From an uncultured Lachnospiraceae bacterium (lineage in GTDB: Bacteria > Bacillota > Clostridia > Lachnospirales > Lachnospiraceae), in contig CAJTMW010000011.1 in NCBI GenBank assembly GCA_910577275.1, forward strand, positions 62,001 to 126,000: a DNA stretch of 64,000 nt. The letters run 5' to 3'. Shown in pieces: positions 15,622 through 23,632 of this stretch. Position numbers and translations under genes: made by a program. Position 1 is the stretch's first letter; every line of letters begins with the position of its first letter. The notes beneath the pieces were generated by a model that worked only from the letters and a program-made list of their open reading frames with translations, did not search any database and was not told the origin of the DNA.

Positions 15622-17013
15622 TTACCTAATGCATAAGCTGTCCGACATGGTGCAGCGTCTTCTCTTTGTGAAGGTCTGGGCGCTTGTCAGTCCCTCGCCG
15701 GTTCTGGACGCGATGGTAAAGGTGCAATACCCTTCGCCTCCGAATCCAAGGGCCGCATAGCTGGGGCCGTTCTTTACAAGAATCGCCGTGTCGATTGCCT
15801 TTGCGTATGTAGTGATGTTGTCCACATTCTTGGAATGGATATGTGCGGAATGGCGGTTGCCGTGCTCAAGCCATACGGCCGTCTCCACGCCTTCCTCAAA
15901 GCTCTTTACTCTCACCACGCCGAGAATCGGCATCATCAGCTCCGTTGCAATCAGCGGATGCTCTTTGGGGCCTTCAAATACGATACATCTGATTTCCGGT
16001 CCCACCTCAACGCCAACCATGGAAAGAAGGGTTCTCGCATCCCTCCCCACGCACTTCCTGTTGAGGGCTCCCTTCGGCGTAATCACCGTTGCTGTCAGCT
16101 TATCCTGAATTTCCTTACTTGCCAGATAGCAGCCGTTTTCGGAAATCAGGTAATTCATCAGCTCATCCGCGATTCCGTCAAGAGCCACAATCTCTTTCTC
16201 CGCGATGCAGGGGAGATTGTTGTCAAAGGTACATCCGTTTACAATATCCTTCGCCGCCTTGCGCACGTCCGCCGTCTCGTCAACAAGTGCGGGCGGATTG
16301 CCTGCGCCTGCGCCGATTGCCCTCTTTCCTGAGGAAAGAACCGCCGTCACCACGCCGGGGCCTCCGGTTGCCACCAGAAGCGGGATTGCCGGGTGCTTCA
16401 TCATGATAGCGCTGGTCTCCATGGTGGGAAGTTCCACCGTCACAGCGATATTGTCCGGGCCGCCTGCTTCAAGGGAAGCTTCGTTAATCATATTGATTGT
16501 GTAAATTGTTGTTTTCTTTGCGTTGGGATGGGGATTGAACACCACCGTGTTCCCTCCTGCAATCATTCCGATGGAATTGCAGATAACCGTTTCCGAGGGG
16601 TTGGTTGCCGGCGTGATTGCGCCGATTACCCCGAAAGGCCCCATCTCCACCAGCGTAAGCCCTCTGTCGCCGGACCATGCAATGGTGTGCAAATCCTCTG
16701 TTCCGGGCGTCTTGTCTGCTGTCAGCTTGTGCTTAAGGATTTTGTCTCCCACATTGCCCATTCCCGTCTCGTTGACGCCCATGTTGGCAATGATTTCAGC
16801 GTTTTCATGTGTTTTTCTTCTGATGACAGAGATGATTTTTTCTCTCTGGTCCAGAGACATACAGCGGACAACCTTCTGTGCCTCGATGGACGCTTTGATG
16901 GCTTCGTTCATATCCTGAAACACGCCGTGCATCCCTGTTGCCGGGCTGGCTATCTGCATATTTGCCATGACCTTCTGTACAATGTCATGTATCATGCTTT
17001 CGTCTACAGACAC
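15622..17013 (-). CDS. pduP: CoA-acylating propionaldehyde dehydrogenase (PduP)
   Basis: 463 residues. It oxidises propionaldehyde to propionyl-CoA with NAD+ inside the compartment. The start is GTG at 17013, fixed by AGGAGG seven bases before it, and overlaps the preceding gene by 10 bp. Residues 1-20 form an amphipathic encapsulation helix (ESMIHDIVQKVMANMQ). The ALDH core has FGVIGAITPATNPSETV (cofactor region), ATGGPGVV and the catalytic cysteine in TFDNNLPCIAEKE (about residue 268). The C-terminal half has ALGFGGEGYCTFTIA. Length and motifs agree with PduP/EutE, and the neighbouring PduL consumes the product. Confidence 0.95.
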   Translation of the reverse strand: MSVDESMIHDIVQKVMANMQIASPATGMHGVFQDMNEAIKASIEAQKVVRCMSLDQREKIISVIRRKTHENAEIIANMGVNETGMGNVGDKILKHKLTADKTPGTEDLHTIAWSGDRGLTLVEMGPFGVIGAITPATNPSETVICNSIGMIAGGNTVVFNPHPNAKKTTIYTINMINEASLEAGGPDNIAVTVELPTMETSAIMMKHPAIPLLVATGGPGVVTAVLSSGKRAIGAGAGNPPALVDETADVRKAAKDIVNGCTFDNNLPCIAEKEIVALDGIADELMNYLISENGCYLASKEIQDKLTATVITPKGALNRKCVGRDARTLLSMVGVEVGPEIRCIVFEGPKEHPLIATELMMPILGVVRVKSFEEGVETAVWLEHGNRHSAHIHSKNVDNITTYAKAIDTAILVKNGPSYAALGFGGEGYCTFTIASRTGEGLTSAQTFTKRRRCTMSDSLCIR

Positions 17014-17483
17014 GCTATTACCTCCTTTAACATGGCCCTGCCGTAAGCGGCCAATTCCGTATCCTGGGTTGCCGTGCCTCCGGACACGCCCAGGGCTCCT
17101 ATCATAGTGTCCCCCACCATAAGCGGTTCGCCGCCGCCCAGAATCATCACCTTTCCTTCATTTGAAAACTGAAGGCCGTATAAATCCTGACCGGGCTGGC
17201 ATAAACGGGACAATTCTTTCGTTGACATCTGAAAGGCTGTGGAAGTGTAGGTCTTATTCAGCGCCACGTCAAAGCTTCCGTGATAGGCGCCGTCCATACA
17301 GTGGACTGCCACCGGCCTGCCGGAGACGTCGGACACGGCGATTACCACACGCATGTCCATCTCCCGAGCCTTTTCCTCCACCTTTTCAATCAGACACACC
17401 GCCAGCTTAAGCGACATCACTTCCTTTATAATCGCCCTGCCAACCAGATTGTTTGCTATTTTTTCAAGATGATGTTTTTCCAT
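17004..17483 (-). CDS. GlcG/PduO C-terminal-like heme-binding family protein
   Basis: 159 residues. It matches the small alpha/beta domain known as GlcG/HbpS or the C-terminal domain of PduO: LKLAVCLIEKVEEKAREMDM, VAVSDVSGRP-type strand, DGAYHGSFDVALNKTYTSTA, and the glycine-rich VMILGGGEPLMVGDTMIGALGVSGG. It lacks the adenosyltransferase domain of full PduO, in keeping with the absence of a B12 enzyme. The biochemical role in glycyl radical compartments is unknown. Related proteins bind heme or corrinoid. The gene overlaps pduP by 10 bp and follows the aldolase gene by 3 bp, so translation is coupled. Confidence 0.85.
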   Translation of the reverse strand: MEKHHLEKIANNLVGRAIIKEVMSLKLAVCLIEKVEEKAREMDMRVVIAVSDVSGRPVAVHCMDGAYHGSFDVALNKTYTSTAFQMSTKELSRLCQPGQDLYGLQFSNEGKVMILGGGEPLMVGDTMIGALGVSGGTATQDTELAAYGRAMLKEVIACL

Positions 17484-17486
17484 GGA

Positions 17487-18284
17487 TTATTTTCCAAGCT
17501 GTTCCAGAACCTTCTTTGTGATTGCTGCTACCAGCTCCTGGCTGTCGCCTGCATCCTTTGAAGAAGAACAGGAACCGCAGTTATGGCAGTTTTCTTTTCC
17601 TTTATTCAGGCAAAGGTCGGCAGGATGACGTCCCGGCAGTCCCATCTGCCTTCTGATTTCATACAGTCTCTGAACATTTTCAGGGCTGAATTCCTTCGGT
17701 CCGCCAAGCTGCCTTGCTTTGTAGAGCAGCTCTGCGTAAAACTCAACGGATTCCATCTTCATATAAGCGGCTACCACGTCCGTAGACCATGTAAGCGCGC
17801 CGTGGCTCTCAAGAAGTACTGCGTCGAAATGCTCCAGATAAGGCTCTACCGCATCCGGGATTTCCATGGTGGAAGGGGTTCCGTAAGGCGCGATGGGCAC
17901 GCAGCCAAGAGCGATAACCGCCTCGGGCATAATCGGCTGTGTCAGCGGAATACCTGCGATTGCAAAGCTGGTTGCAAAAGTAGGATGAGCATGTACAACC
18001 GCGCCCACATCAGGTCTTTTCTGATAAACGCGCATATGCATCTTAATCTCGGAGGAAGGGCGGAAGCCCTTGTTCGCCTGAATCACATTTCCCTTTGCGT
18101 CAACCTTACAGATAAATTCCGGGGTCATGAAGCCCTTGGAAACGCCTGTAGGCGTGCAGAGGAATTCGTTGTCGCTCAGCTTAACGGAGATATTTCCGTC
18201 GTTTGCCGCAACCATGTTGCGGTCGTAGATTCGTTTGCCGATGTCGCAAATCTGTTTTTTGATTTCATACTCGTTCAGTGCCAT
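17487..18284 (-). CDS. fucA: Encapsulated class II aldolase (L-fuculose/rhamnulose-1-phosphate aldolase)
   Basis: 265 residues. It cleaves fuculose-1-phosphate (or rhamnulose-1-phosphate) to DHAP and L-lactaldehyde. The zinc and acid residues are in place: SSEIKMHM (catalytic Glu), VVHAHPTFA (two His) and LLESHGALTW (third His). Residues 1-215 cover the standard aldolase. The remaining 50 are extra: a cysteine-rich segment with spacing C-x7-C-x2-C-x2-C (about 228-241), then a Ser/Asp linker, then the amphipathic helix ELVAAITKKVLEQLGK, a C-terminal encapsulation peptide. This marks a compartment that takes in the sugar phosphate itself. AAAGGAG precedes the start. Confidence 0.93.
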   Translation of the reverse strand: MALNEYEIKKQICDIGKRIYDRNMVAANDGNISVKLSDNEFLCTPTGVSKGFMTPEFICKVDAKGNVIQANKGFRPSSEIKMHMRVYQKRPDVGAVVHAHPTFATSFAIAGIPLTQPIMPEAVIALGCVPIAPYGTPSTMEIPDAVEPYLEHFDAVLLESHGALTWSTDVVAAYMKMESVEFYAELLYKARQLGGPKEFSPENVQRLYEIRRQMGLPGRHPADLCLNKGKENCHNCGSCSSSKDAGDSQELVAAITKKVLEQLGK

Positions 18285-18326
18285 TTTTTTCTCCTTTTCT
18301 TTTTATGCTTTATATCATTTTTATGA

Positions 18327-18794
18327 TTAGCTTATTTCCCGCGGCAGCTCCCAGGGCATCACGTCCCCCGGTTCCCTTAAGTATTCCAGAATCTCCGCCA
18401 CTCCTTCGTTTGCCGTTGAATTGACGAAGAAAATCTTTTTGCAGCCGGTGAGCCTAAGCCACCTCTCGGCCTGCGCCGGATTGGCGTCCTCCCGGTCAAT
18501 CTTTGTGACAATTCCCACCACGTCCCGGTTCACCATACAGGTAATGTTGGGCGGGTAAAGGGAATAGGGTTCGTTGGCTGCAAGCAAAAGCCCCACCACA
18601 TCAGCCTCGTAAGAATAAAGAGCCAGAGCCCGTCCCAGCTTTGCCGTCTGTGCGTATTCACCCGGCGTATCGATAATCACATCGAAATAATTCACATACT
18701 GGGTTTTCTTATAGGTAATCGTCTCGCCTTTAAGCGCCTGGGTCAGGGTGGTCTTTCCCGCTTCGCTGCGCCCCATCAGAATCAGCCTTTTCAT
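18327..18794 (-). CDS. pduV: EutP/PduV-like GTPase
   Basis: 155 residues, a small Ras-like GTPase. The P-loop GRSEAGKTT is at residues 8-16. DTPGEY serves as the switch II/G3 motif and TKIDRED as the specificity motif. Members sit in ethanolamine and propanediol operons. PduV is reported to bind the outside of the shell and affect movement in the cell. The start codon overlaps the pduU-like stop (ATGA), so the two are coupled. Acetate kinase activity has been reported for some EutP proteins, so a role in acyl-phosphate use is an alternative. Confidence 0.9.
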   Translation of the reverse strand: MKRLILMGRSEAGKTTLTQALKGETITYKKTQYVNYFDVIIDTPGEYAQTAKLGRALALYSYEADVVGLLLAANEPYSLYPPNITCMVNRDVVGIVTKIDREDANPAQAERWLRLTGCKKIFFVNSTANEGVAEILEYLREPGDVMPWELPREIS

Positions 18795-19144
18795 GTTCTG
18801 GTTATCCCGCAGACCGTATATCCAAGGGTCTGTTCCACATAAAGCAGTATCGCTCCTATGGCCGCGTCCACCTCGGACACCGTGCCTGTGACAATCACCG
18901 AACCGGAAAACCTGTCCACAAAGCCAAGCTCCACGCCGGAAGCCTTGATTGCAATATCCGCCATGATAATGGCAGTCTCCGCCGGGCTTACCGTCAGCAC
19001 TCCAATGGCTGATTTGGAATATTCAACAGCCGGGTTCAGCCCCAGCTTTTCATAAAGGACATTGTCGGGATTTGCAATGATGTGGGCAAGAGTGATTTGC
19101 TTACCGGGTACCAGTTCCTGTATGATTCTTTGCTTTGCTTCCAT
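18791..19144 (-). CDS. pduU: Permuted BMC-H shell protein, PduU/EutS-like
   Basis: 117 residues from ATG at 19144. An upstream ATG at 19192 has no ribosome site and lies next to the promoter, so I reject it. The sequence starts EAKQRIIQELVPGKQITLAH, the N-terminal beta-barrel segment that distinguishes PduU/EutS. The circularly permuted BMC core follows (SAIGVLTVSPAETAIIMADI, then ELGFVDRFSGSVIVTGTVSE), ending with the conserved CGITRT. It is the first gene after the consensus promoter at 19.2 kb. Confidence 0.93.
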   Translation of the reverse strand: MEAKQRIIQELVPGKQITLAHIIANPDNVLYEKLGLNPAVEYSKSAIGVLTVSPAETAIIMADIAIKASGVELGFVDRFSGSVIVTGTVSEVDAAIGAILLYVEQTLGYTVCGITRT

Positions 19145-19220
19145 TCCTATACCCCATGTACTAATTGCTGTAAAAAGTGATTGTAAGAACATTTTTATCG
19201 TCTATTTTGCCGATGATTCA

Positions 19221-19249
19221 ATTATATACTATACGATACAGAAAGTCAA
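19221..19249 (-). promoter_or_regulatory. Sigma-A promoter of the microcompartment operon
   Basis: On the minus strand TTGACT (19249-19244) and TATAAT (19226-19221) are separated by exactly 17 bases. Transcription should start near 19213, giving a leader of about 70 bases before the PduU-like ATG at 19144. This is the best promoter match upstream of the operon. The DeoR regulator encoded within the operon is the likely repressor, but no clear operator palindrome is visible. Confidence 0.82.
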
Positions 19250-19522
19250 CACAAAACAACAACTTTTTCGTTCCGTTTTTGCCTGTTTTTGGGTTCGATT
19301 TCCAATTTTTTTTCTGCTTTTACGTGGTTTTTGTTGTTTTTTCCTTGTTTTTATGAGATAATAAGGCAAATAGGCTTTCACCGGCCGTTTTGGGCAGTTT
19401 GAACAGCCAGCCTGTAACAGACACTGATATGCCCTGCGAACCGGCTTATTGTAACGAAAACCCGGCGGACAACGGTCAGAGATTTGCGTTGTCAGGCTGG
19501 AAAAATGCGTCAGGGAGGTTAT

Positions 19523-20338
19523 ATGCAAAACTACCCTATTTTATTGGATATCCATACCCATTCCATCGCCAGCGGCCACGGCAGCCGCGACACCGTCACG
19601 GACATGGCAAGAGCGGCCGCAGACCGCTCTCTTAAAGTGCTTGGAATTTCCGACCACGGCCCGAAGACCCCCGGCGCCGGAAGCAGCTCCTATTTCAGGG
19701 GCCTTTGCCTTGCACCGCGCAGCCGGTTCGGCGTTTCCTTATTATATGGGGCAGAATTGAATATTTTGAATGAAAAGGGCGACGTGGATTTGGAGGATTC
19801 CATAATTGCCTCCCTTGATTACGCCTTTATCAGCATGCACCACCCGGTTTTTCAGGGCAGGGGCGCAGGCTTCCCGAAAGCACCGGAGGGCTTTGGCGGC
19901 GCGGGCGCAGGTTCTTCCCGTACAGGCGGCGCTTGTCCGACGGACAGCATTGCTTTTCGTGATAGCTGCACAAATGCATACATCAACGCCATGAAGCACC
20001 CTTGCGTCCGCTTCATCGGACATCCAGACGACGGGCGTTTCCCTGTGGATTACGAGAGGCTTTTATCCGCCTGCGCCAAATACCGTGTATATCCCGAAAT
20101 CAATAACGCCTCCCTTATGCCCGACGCCTACCGGACGGACGGGCATAAAAACTCCATGGAAATTCTTTCTCTCTGCAAAAAAATGCGCCTGCCCGTTCTG
20201 CTTTCCAGCGACAGCCACGGTAAGGCGCATATAGGAGATATGGAATATATTTTTCCGCTGCTTGAGGAATGTGATTTTCCGGCGGAGCTTGTGATTAACA
20301 GGAGCGTGGAATTTTTGGCGGAGGTATTGGGGAAATAA
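19523..20338 (+). CDS. PHP-domain phosphoesterase
   Basis: 271 residues. The start at 19523 is fixed by GGGAGG; a frame reaching 19484 has no site. The PHP metal-binding motifs are DIHTHSIASGHG (about 8-19), ISDHG, a central GAELN, MHHP, GHPDD, and the C-terminal SSDSHG. They resemble YcdX-type phosphatases. It likely hydrolyses a phosphomonoester, with unknown substrate. An unusual Gly/Ala-rich insert of about 37 residues follows MHHPVFQ (about 114-150). It is the only plus-strand gene in the first 31 kb and is transcribed divergently from the microcompartment operon. A role in removing sugar phosphates is possible but not shown. Confidence 0.85.
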   Translation: MQNYPILLDIHTHSIASGHGSRDTVTDMARAAADRSLKVLGISDHGPKTPGAGSSSYFRGLCLAPRSRFGVSLLYGAELNILNEKGDVDLEDSIIASLDYAFISMHHPVFQGRGAGFPKAPEGFGGAGAGSSRTGGACPTDSIAFRDSCTNAYINAMKHPCVRFIGHPDDGRFPVDYERLLSACAKYRVYPEINNASLMPDAYRTDGHKNSMEILSLCKKMRLPVLLSSDSHGKAHIGDMEYIFPLLEECDFPAELVINRSVEFLAEVLGK

Positions 20339-20340
20339 CC

Positions 20341-20498
20341 TCATCTTATTATACTGACAGGCTTTTCACGAGCCATTAATTCTATTCATCAAATACCGCC
20401 TGCGGTATCAAAACCTGTCCGAACAGTTTTTCAAGCAAATCTAAGCGTTCTATTTTCAGGAGAGATATCAATGGTGTTGTGTCCGATACAACAATCAT
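20341..20498 (-). pseudogene. Broken DUF3368/VapC-like PIN toxin fragment
   Basis: From ATG at 20498 (AAAGGAG upstream) 38 codons read MIVVSDTTPLISLLKIERLD and LIPQAVFDE, the typical N-terminus of DUF3368 PIN-domain toxins, including the first catalytic Asp. The frame then hits a stop at 20382. Removing five bases (TAGAA) would restore LMAREKPVSIIR before another stop at 20341. The remaining two thirds of the PIN domain is missing. It is a relic of a toxin-antitoxin unit between the PHP gene and the Ala/Pro-rich protein gene. No antitoxin could be recognised. Confidence 0.6.
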
Positions 20499-20569
20499 TT
20501 TCCATTCTCCTTTTTTTCGTTTGCCGAAAGTCCGTCGCTACCACAAAATCACATCCTTCCCGCAAATTC

Positions 20570-21319
20570 TCAGAAATAGTAAACCGGCATAGCGTCCCCA
20601 AGCCCGAACCTTTCGTTAGGCTCCGCCGCCCTCTCAAGCATCCCGTTGCTTTTCTGGTAAACAATCTCTCCATCCGCTTCCTTCTTCAAAGCGGCGGTTT
20701 TTCCTTTTACTTCAGGGGCTTTTAACATGTCAGGGACTTTGGGGGCAGGCGCTTCCTCTGCTCCAGGCGCCTTGCGTACTTCGGGCGCTTTTTCACCCGT
20801 CTTTGCAACCGCCGGTGCAGGCTTAACCTCCGGCTTTGGACGGTTCACCGGCGCTGCCTTTGCAGACGACGCCATTTGGGCTGCTGCCTCCGCCTGCCTT
20901 GCCGGAGCAGCTTTTTCCGCAACAGCCATTTGGGCAACAGCCTTTGATGGATTCGCCGCCACCGCTTGATTTATCGCTCCTGCCTTAACAACCGGCTCCG
21001 CCTTACCTGCTGCCGCTTTCTCAGAAGCTGGTTTAATGGCCGACGCTACTTTCTCCTGAGCCGGTTTGACTGCCGGAGCAACTTTCTCTACTGCCGGTTT
21101 CACTGCCCCGCTGCCCGCCGCCGGCCTGACAGCTGCTTCTGACGGCCTTGCCGGGGCTGGTTTTGCCGTTCTGGGCGGTTCCACGTAGCTGGGTTCCCCC
21201 ACAATCTCGCTGATTGTCAGACGCCTTGCCGGAGCCTGCCCTTTATCTGAAGATTTCCTTGCCGTATCCCCTCCCGCCGCTTTTGCCGCTCTTTCCATAC
21301 TTCCTCTGCCTACTGCCAT
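20570..21319 (-). CDS. Low-complexity Ala/Pro/Lys-rich protein, putative ParA partner (McdB-like)
   Basis: 249 residues from ATG at 21319, with GGAGG nine bases upstream; this start overlaps the parA stop by 10 bp. No Cys, Trp or His. Short conserved-looking ends flank a disordered middle. The N-terminus is basic (MAVGRGSMERAAKAAGG), followed by LTISEIVGEPSYVEPP. The middle has imperfect 11-residue repeats of the type AVKPAVEKVA/PAVKPAQEKVA/SAIKPASEKAA. The end is folded-looking and aromatic (YQKSNGMLERAAEPNERFG ending MPVYYF). ParA partners commonly use a short basic N-terminal peptide to stimulate the ATPase, and McdB proteins of carboxysomes are disordered. I infer an adaptor linking ParA to the microcompartment. 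There is no direct homology evidence. Confidence 0.6.
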   Translation of the reverse strand: MAVGRGSMERAAKAAGGDTARKSSDKGQAPARRLTISEIVGEPSYVEPPRTAKPAPARPSEAAVRPAAGSGAVKPAVEKVAPAVKPAQEKVASAIKPASEKAAAGKAEPVVKAGAINQAVAANPSKAVAQMAVAEKAAPARQAEAAAQMASSAKAAPVNRPKPEVKPAPAVAKTGEKAPEVRKAPGAEEAPAPKVPDMLKAPEVKGKTAALKKEADGEIVYQKSNGMLERAAEPNERFGLGDAMPVYYF

Positions 21320-22101
21320 TGCAATACCTCCTCCGCAAGCTTTTTGAATTCCGCCGCGCTTCTCGTTGATTTTTTGTAAACCGCCACAGGCTTCGAGGCG
21401 TCCTGCGCCCATTCCACCGCCGAATCCACGTGGATACAGGAATCAAAAACGTGGATTTCCTCATAGCTTTCCAGAATTTCCTTCGTCTGCCTGTAATAGT
21501 TTTTGCGTCCGTCCACTTTGGTAATCAGCACTCCCATTATCTGTGCGTCCGTCACGTCTGAAAGCTCGTTTAAAAAGTCAAACATATTTGCCAGACCGAA
21601 AAGCCCCCAGGGGGATGCCTCCACCGGCACAATCACATAGTCGGAGGCGCAGAGAATATTGATAACCCAGGTTCCCAGCGTGGGCGGCGCGTCGATTAAA
21701 ATATAATCGTAAGCCTTTTCTTCTTTAATTGTATGCAGGCATTTCTTCAATATAAACTCCCGCTGCATCATGGTAAAAAGCTCATACTCCACCTGGCTCA
21801 TAAGCGTGGAGGAAGGAATCAAATCCAGATTTTCATAAGCGGTGGGAACGATATATTCCTTCAAATCCTTCTTATTACAGATGGCGTGGTAGAGGTTTTT
21901 CTCACCCTCTGCCATATCAAGCACCCTTTCCTCATCAAAAAAGGACAGCGATAAATTCAGCTGCATATCCCCGTCTATCAGAAGAACCTTCCGTCCCGCC
22001 GCAGCCAGCTCATATCCGAGATTGGCACAGGAGGTAGATTTTCCGCTTCCCCCTTTATTATTCGTGAAACATATGGTAATGGTACTTTGACTTCCGCTCA
22101 T
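21310..22101 (-). CDS. ParA/MinD-family ATPase, candidate microcompartment positioning protein
   Basis: 263 residues. The start at 22101 has GGAG eight bases upstream; longer starts at 22107 and 22158 are poorly placed. It has a deviant Walker A, KGGSGKST (residues 16-23), the A' motif VLLIDGDMQLNLS, and Walker B YDYILIDAPP. The C-terminal part (VITKVDGRKNYYRQTKEIL) is typical of ParA/Soj. ParA ATPases use the nucleoid to space cargo. No parB, parS, flagellar or chemotaxis gene is nearby. The neighbours are fucose and microcompartment genes, and the next gene is the disordered partner with overlapping start. I propose an McdA-like role. A general Soj role is less likely, because the partner is not ParB-like. 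Confidence 0.85.
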   Translation of the reverse strand: MSGSQSTITICFTNNKGGSGKSTSCANLGYELAAAGRKVLLIDGDMQLNLSLSFFDEERVLDMAEGEKNLYHAICNKKDLKEYIVPTAYENLDLIPSSTLMSQVEYELFTMMQREFILKKCLHTIKEEKAYDYILIDAPPTLGTWVINILCASDYVIVPVEASPWGLFGLANMFDFLNELSDVTDAQIMGVLITKVDGRKNYYRQTKEILESYEEIHVFDSCIHVDSAVEWAQDASKPVAVYKKSTRSAAEFKKLAEEVLQWQ

Positions 22102-22135
22102 CTGCATCTCTCCAAACACGATAACCGCGCTCCAC

Positions 22136-23533
22136 CTATCTGTAAATCTGAATTTCAAAGGATTTTGCCACGCACGCTCTTGCCTGCGTCAGATTTTCAA
22201 ACTCCCCGGCCTCTAACATCTGTGTTAAAATATTACCGATAGCGGTTGCTTCTCCCGGCCCTGCATGAACCGGTACGCCTGTGTACCTTGCGGTCAGTTC
22301 ATTTAAGTACACGGCATTGGAGCCGCCGCCGATAATATGAATCCTGTCATATTTAACTCCGGTTAATTTTTCAATCTCCCTGAGCTTTTCCCTGTAGCAT
22401 ACCGCAAGACTATTATAAACCACACAGGCCAGTTCAGGCAATGTTTCCGGCACGGTTTGTGAAGTTTTTTTACAATATTCCTGAATTGCACAGACCATGT
22501 CGTCGGGAGACAAAAAGCTCTTGTCCTGGCAGTCCACTATGGTCTTAATCGTTTCCTTTGACGCCTTATCGCATAATTCCCCGTAAGACATATCCGGCGC
22601 CAGCTTCCCGCGTACCGATTGAATCATCCACAGCCCCATAATATCCGTGAGATAATTGATGCGTCCCTGATAACCGCCCTCGTTGGTGAAATTCGCGCGT
22701 TTGCTTTCCGGCGAGCAGTCCGCTTCCTCACGCTCCACGCCCATCAGCGACCAGGTGCCCGAGCTGATGAAGCATACATTTTTATCATTGGAAGGAATTG
22801 CCGTAACCGCCGACTCCGTATCGTGGGTGGAAGGAAGCACCACCTGGCAGTCATATCCCACCAGCTCCTTTACCTCCCCGGTCAAAGAGCCGATAACGCT
22901 GCCCGGCATATGGATTTTCTGGAACATTCCCTTATTGTAGCCCAGCATCTCAATCAGCTCATAGTCCCAGTCTCTTGTCATGGGGTTGATTAGCTGGCTG
23001 GTAGTCGCCTCGGAATACTCCTGCACCTTTTTTCCGCAGAGCCTGTAATGAAAATAATCAGGAATCATCAGCATTGCCGCCGCCTTTTCCATATACTCGG
23101 GATGATTCTTTTTGACCGCCATCAACTGATAAATGGTGTTGTAAATTGCCTTTTGAATACCGGTCCTGGCATACAAATCATCCTCGCTGATAATTTTGTA
23201 AACCTCCCCGTCCATTCCGTCCGTCCTGTGGTCGCGGTAGCCTACCGCTTTCCCGAGAATCTTATCCTCCTTATCCAGCAGAACAAAATCCACGCCCCAG
23301 GTATCGATTCCCACGCTTTCCGGGATTTTCCCGATTTCACGGCATTTTCTCATTCCGGCAATAATCTCGTCAAAGAGCCTCTCCACATTCCAGTAAAGAA
23401 CGCCGTTCTCCTCGTCCATGCCGTTCCAGAAGCGATACACTTCCTCCAGATTTATTTTTCCGTCCTCAAGGCTTCCCAATATATGCCGCCCGCTGGACGC
23501 ACCAATATCAATTGCAAGAAAATATTTTCCCAT
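22136..23533 (-). CDS. FGGY-family sugar kinase, rhamnulokinase type
   Basis: 465 residues. The start MGKYFLAIDIGASSGRHI at 23533 is chosen over ATGs at 23539 and 23569 by ribosome spacing and by the paralog at 52-53 kb. It phosphorylates a ketose, here most likely L-fuculose or L-rhamnulose, at O-1. Motifs: the phosphate-1 loop AIDIGASSGR, SVGIDTWGVDFVLLD with the catalytic Asp, the ATP site SSGTWSLMGVE, and IIGGGSNAVYLNELTA near the end. It belongs to the RhaB subgroup rather than E. coli FucK. It precedes parA by 34 bp and is in the fucose cluster. Confidence 0.88.
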   Translation of the reverse strand: MGKYFLAIDIGASSGRHILGSLEDGKINLEEVYRFWNGMDEENGVLYWNVERLFDEIIAGMRKCREIGKIPESVGIDTWGVDFVLLDKEDKILGKAVGYRDHRTDGMDGEVYKIISEDDLYARTGIQKAIYNTIYQLMAVKKNHPEYMEKAAAMLMIPDYFHYRLCGKKVQEYSEATTSQLINPMTRDWDYELIEMLGYNKGMFQKIHMPGSVIGSLTGEVKELVGYDCQVVLPSTHDTESAVTAIPSNDKNVCFISSGTWSLMGVEREEADCSPESKRANFTNEGGYQGRINYLTDIMGLWMIQSVRGKLAPDMSYGELCDKASKETIKTIVDCQDKSFLSPDDMVCAIQEYCKKTSQTVPETLPELACVVYNSLAVCYREKLREIEKLTGVKYDRIHIIGGGSNAVYLNELTARYTGVPVHAGPGEATAIGNILTQMLEAGEFENLTQARACVAKSFEIQIYR

Positions 23534-23632
23534 TTCCATCACCTTCCCTTTCCATGCCGCAAACGGCACAAGTCAACACGCCGAAACGCCCGCGTTCCTT
23601 TTCCCTCAAAAACAATTATCAGAGAATCCTGC

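Noticed and set aside
2755..19144. B12-dependent propanediol utilisation operon
   Set aside because: No PduCDE, reactivase or adenosyltransferase genes; the dehydratase is a glycyl radical enzyme with its activase.
20431..20673. 80-codon open frame overlapping the end of the Ala/Pro-rich protein gene
   Set aside because: It overlaps two better supported frames, has no ribosome site and no recognisable motif.
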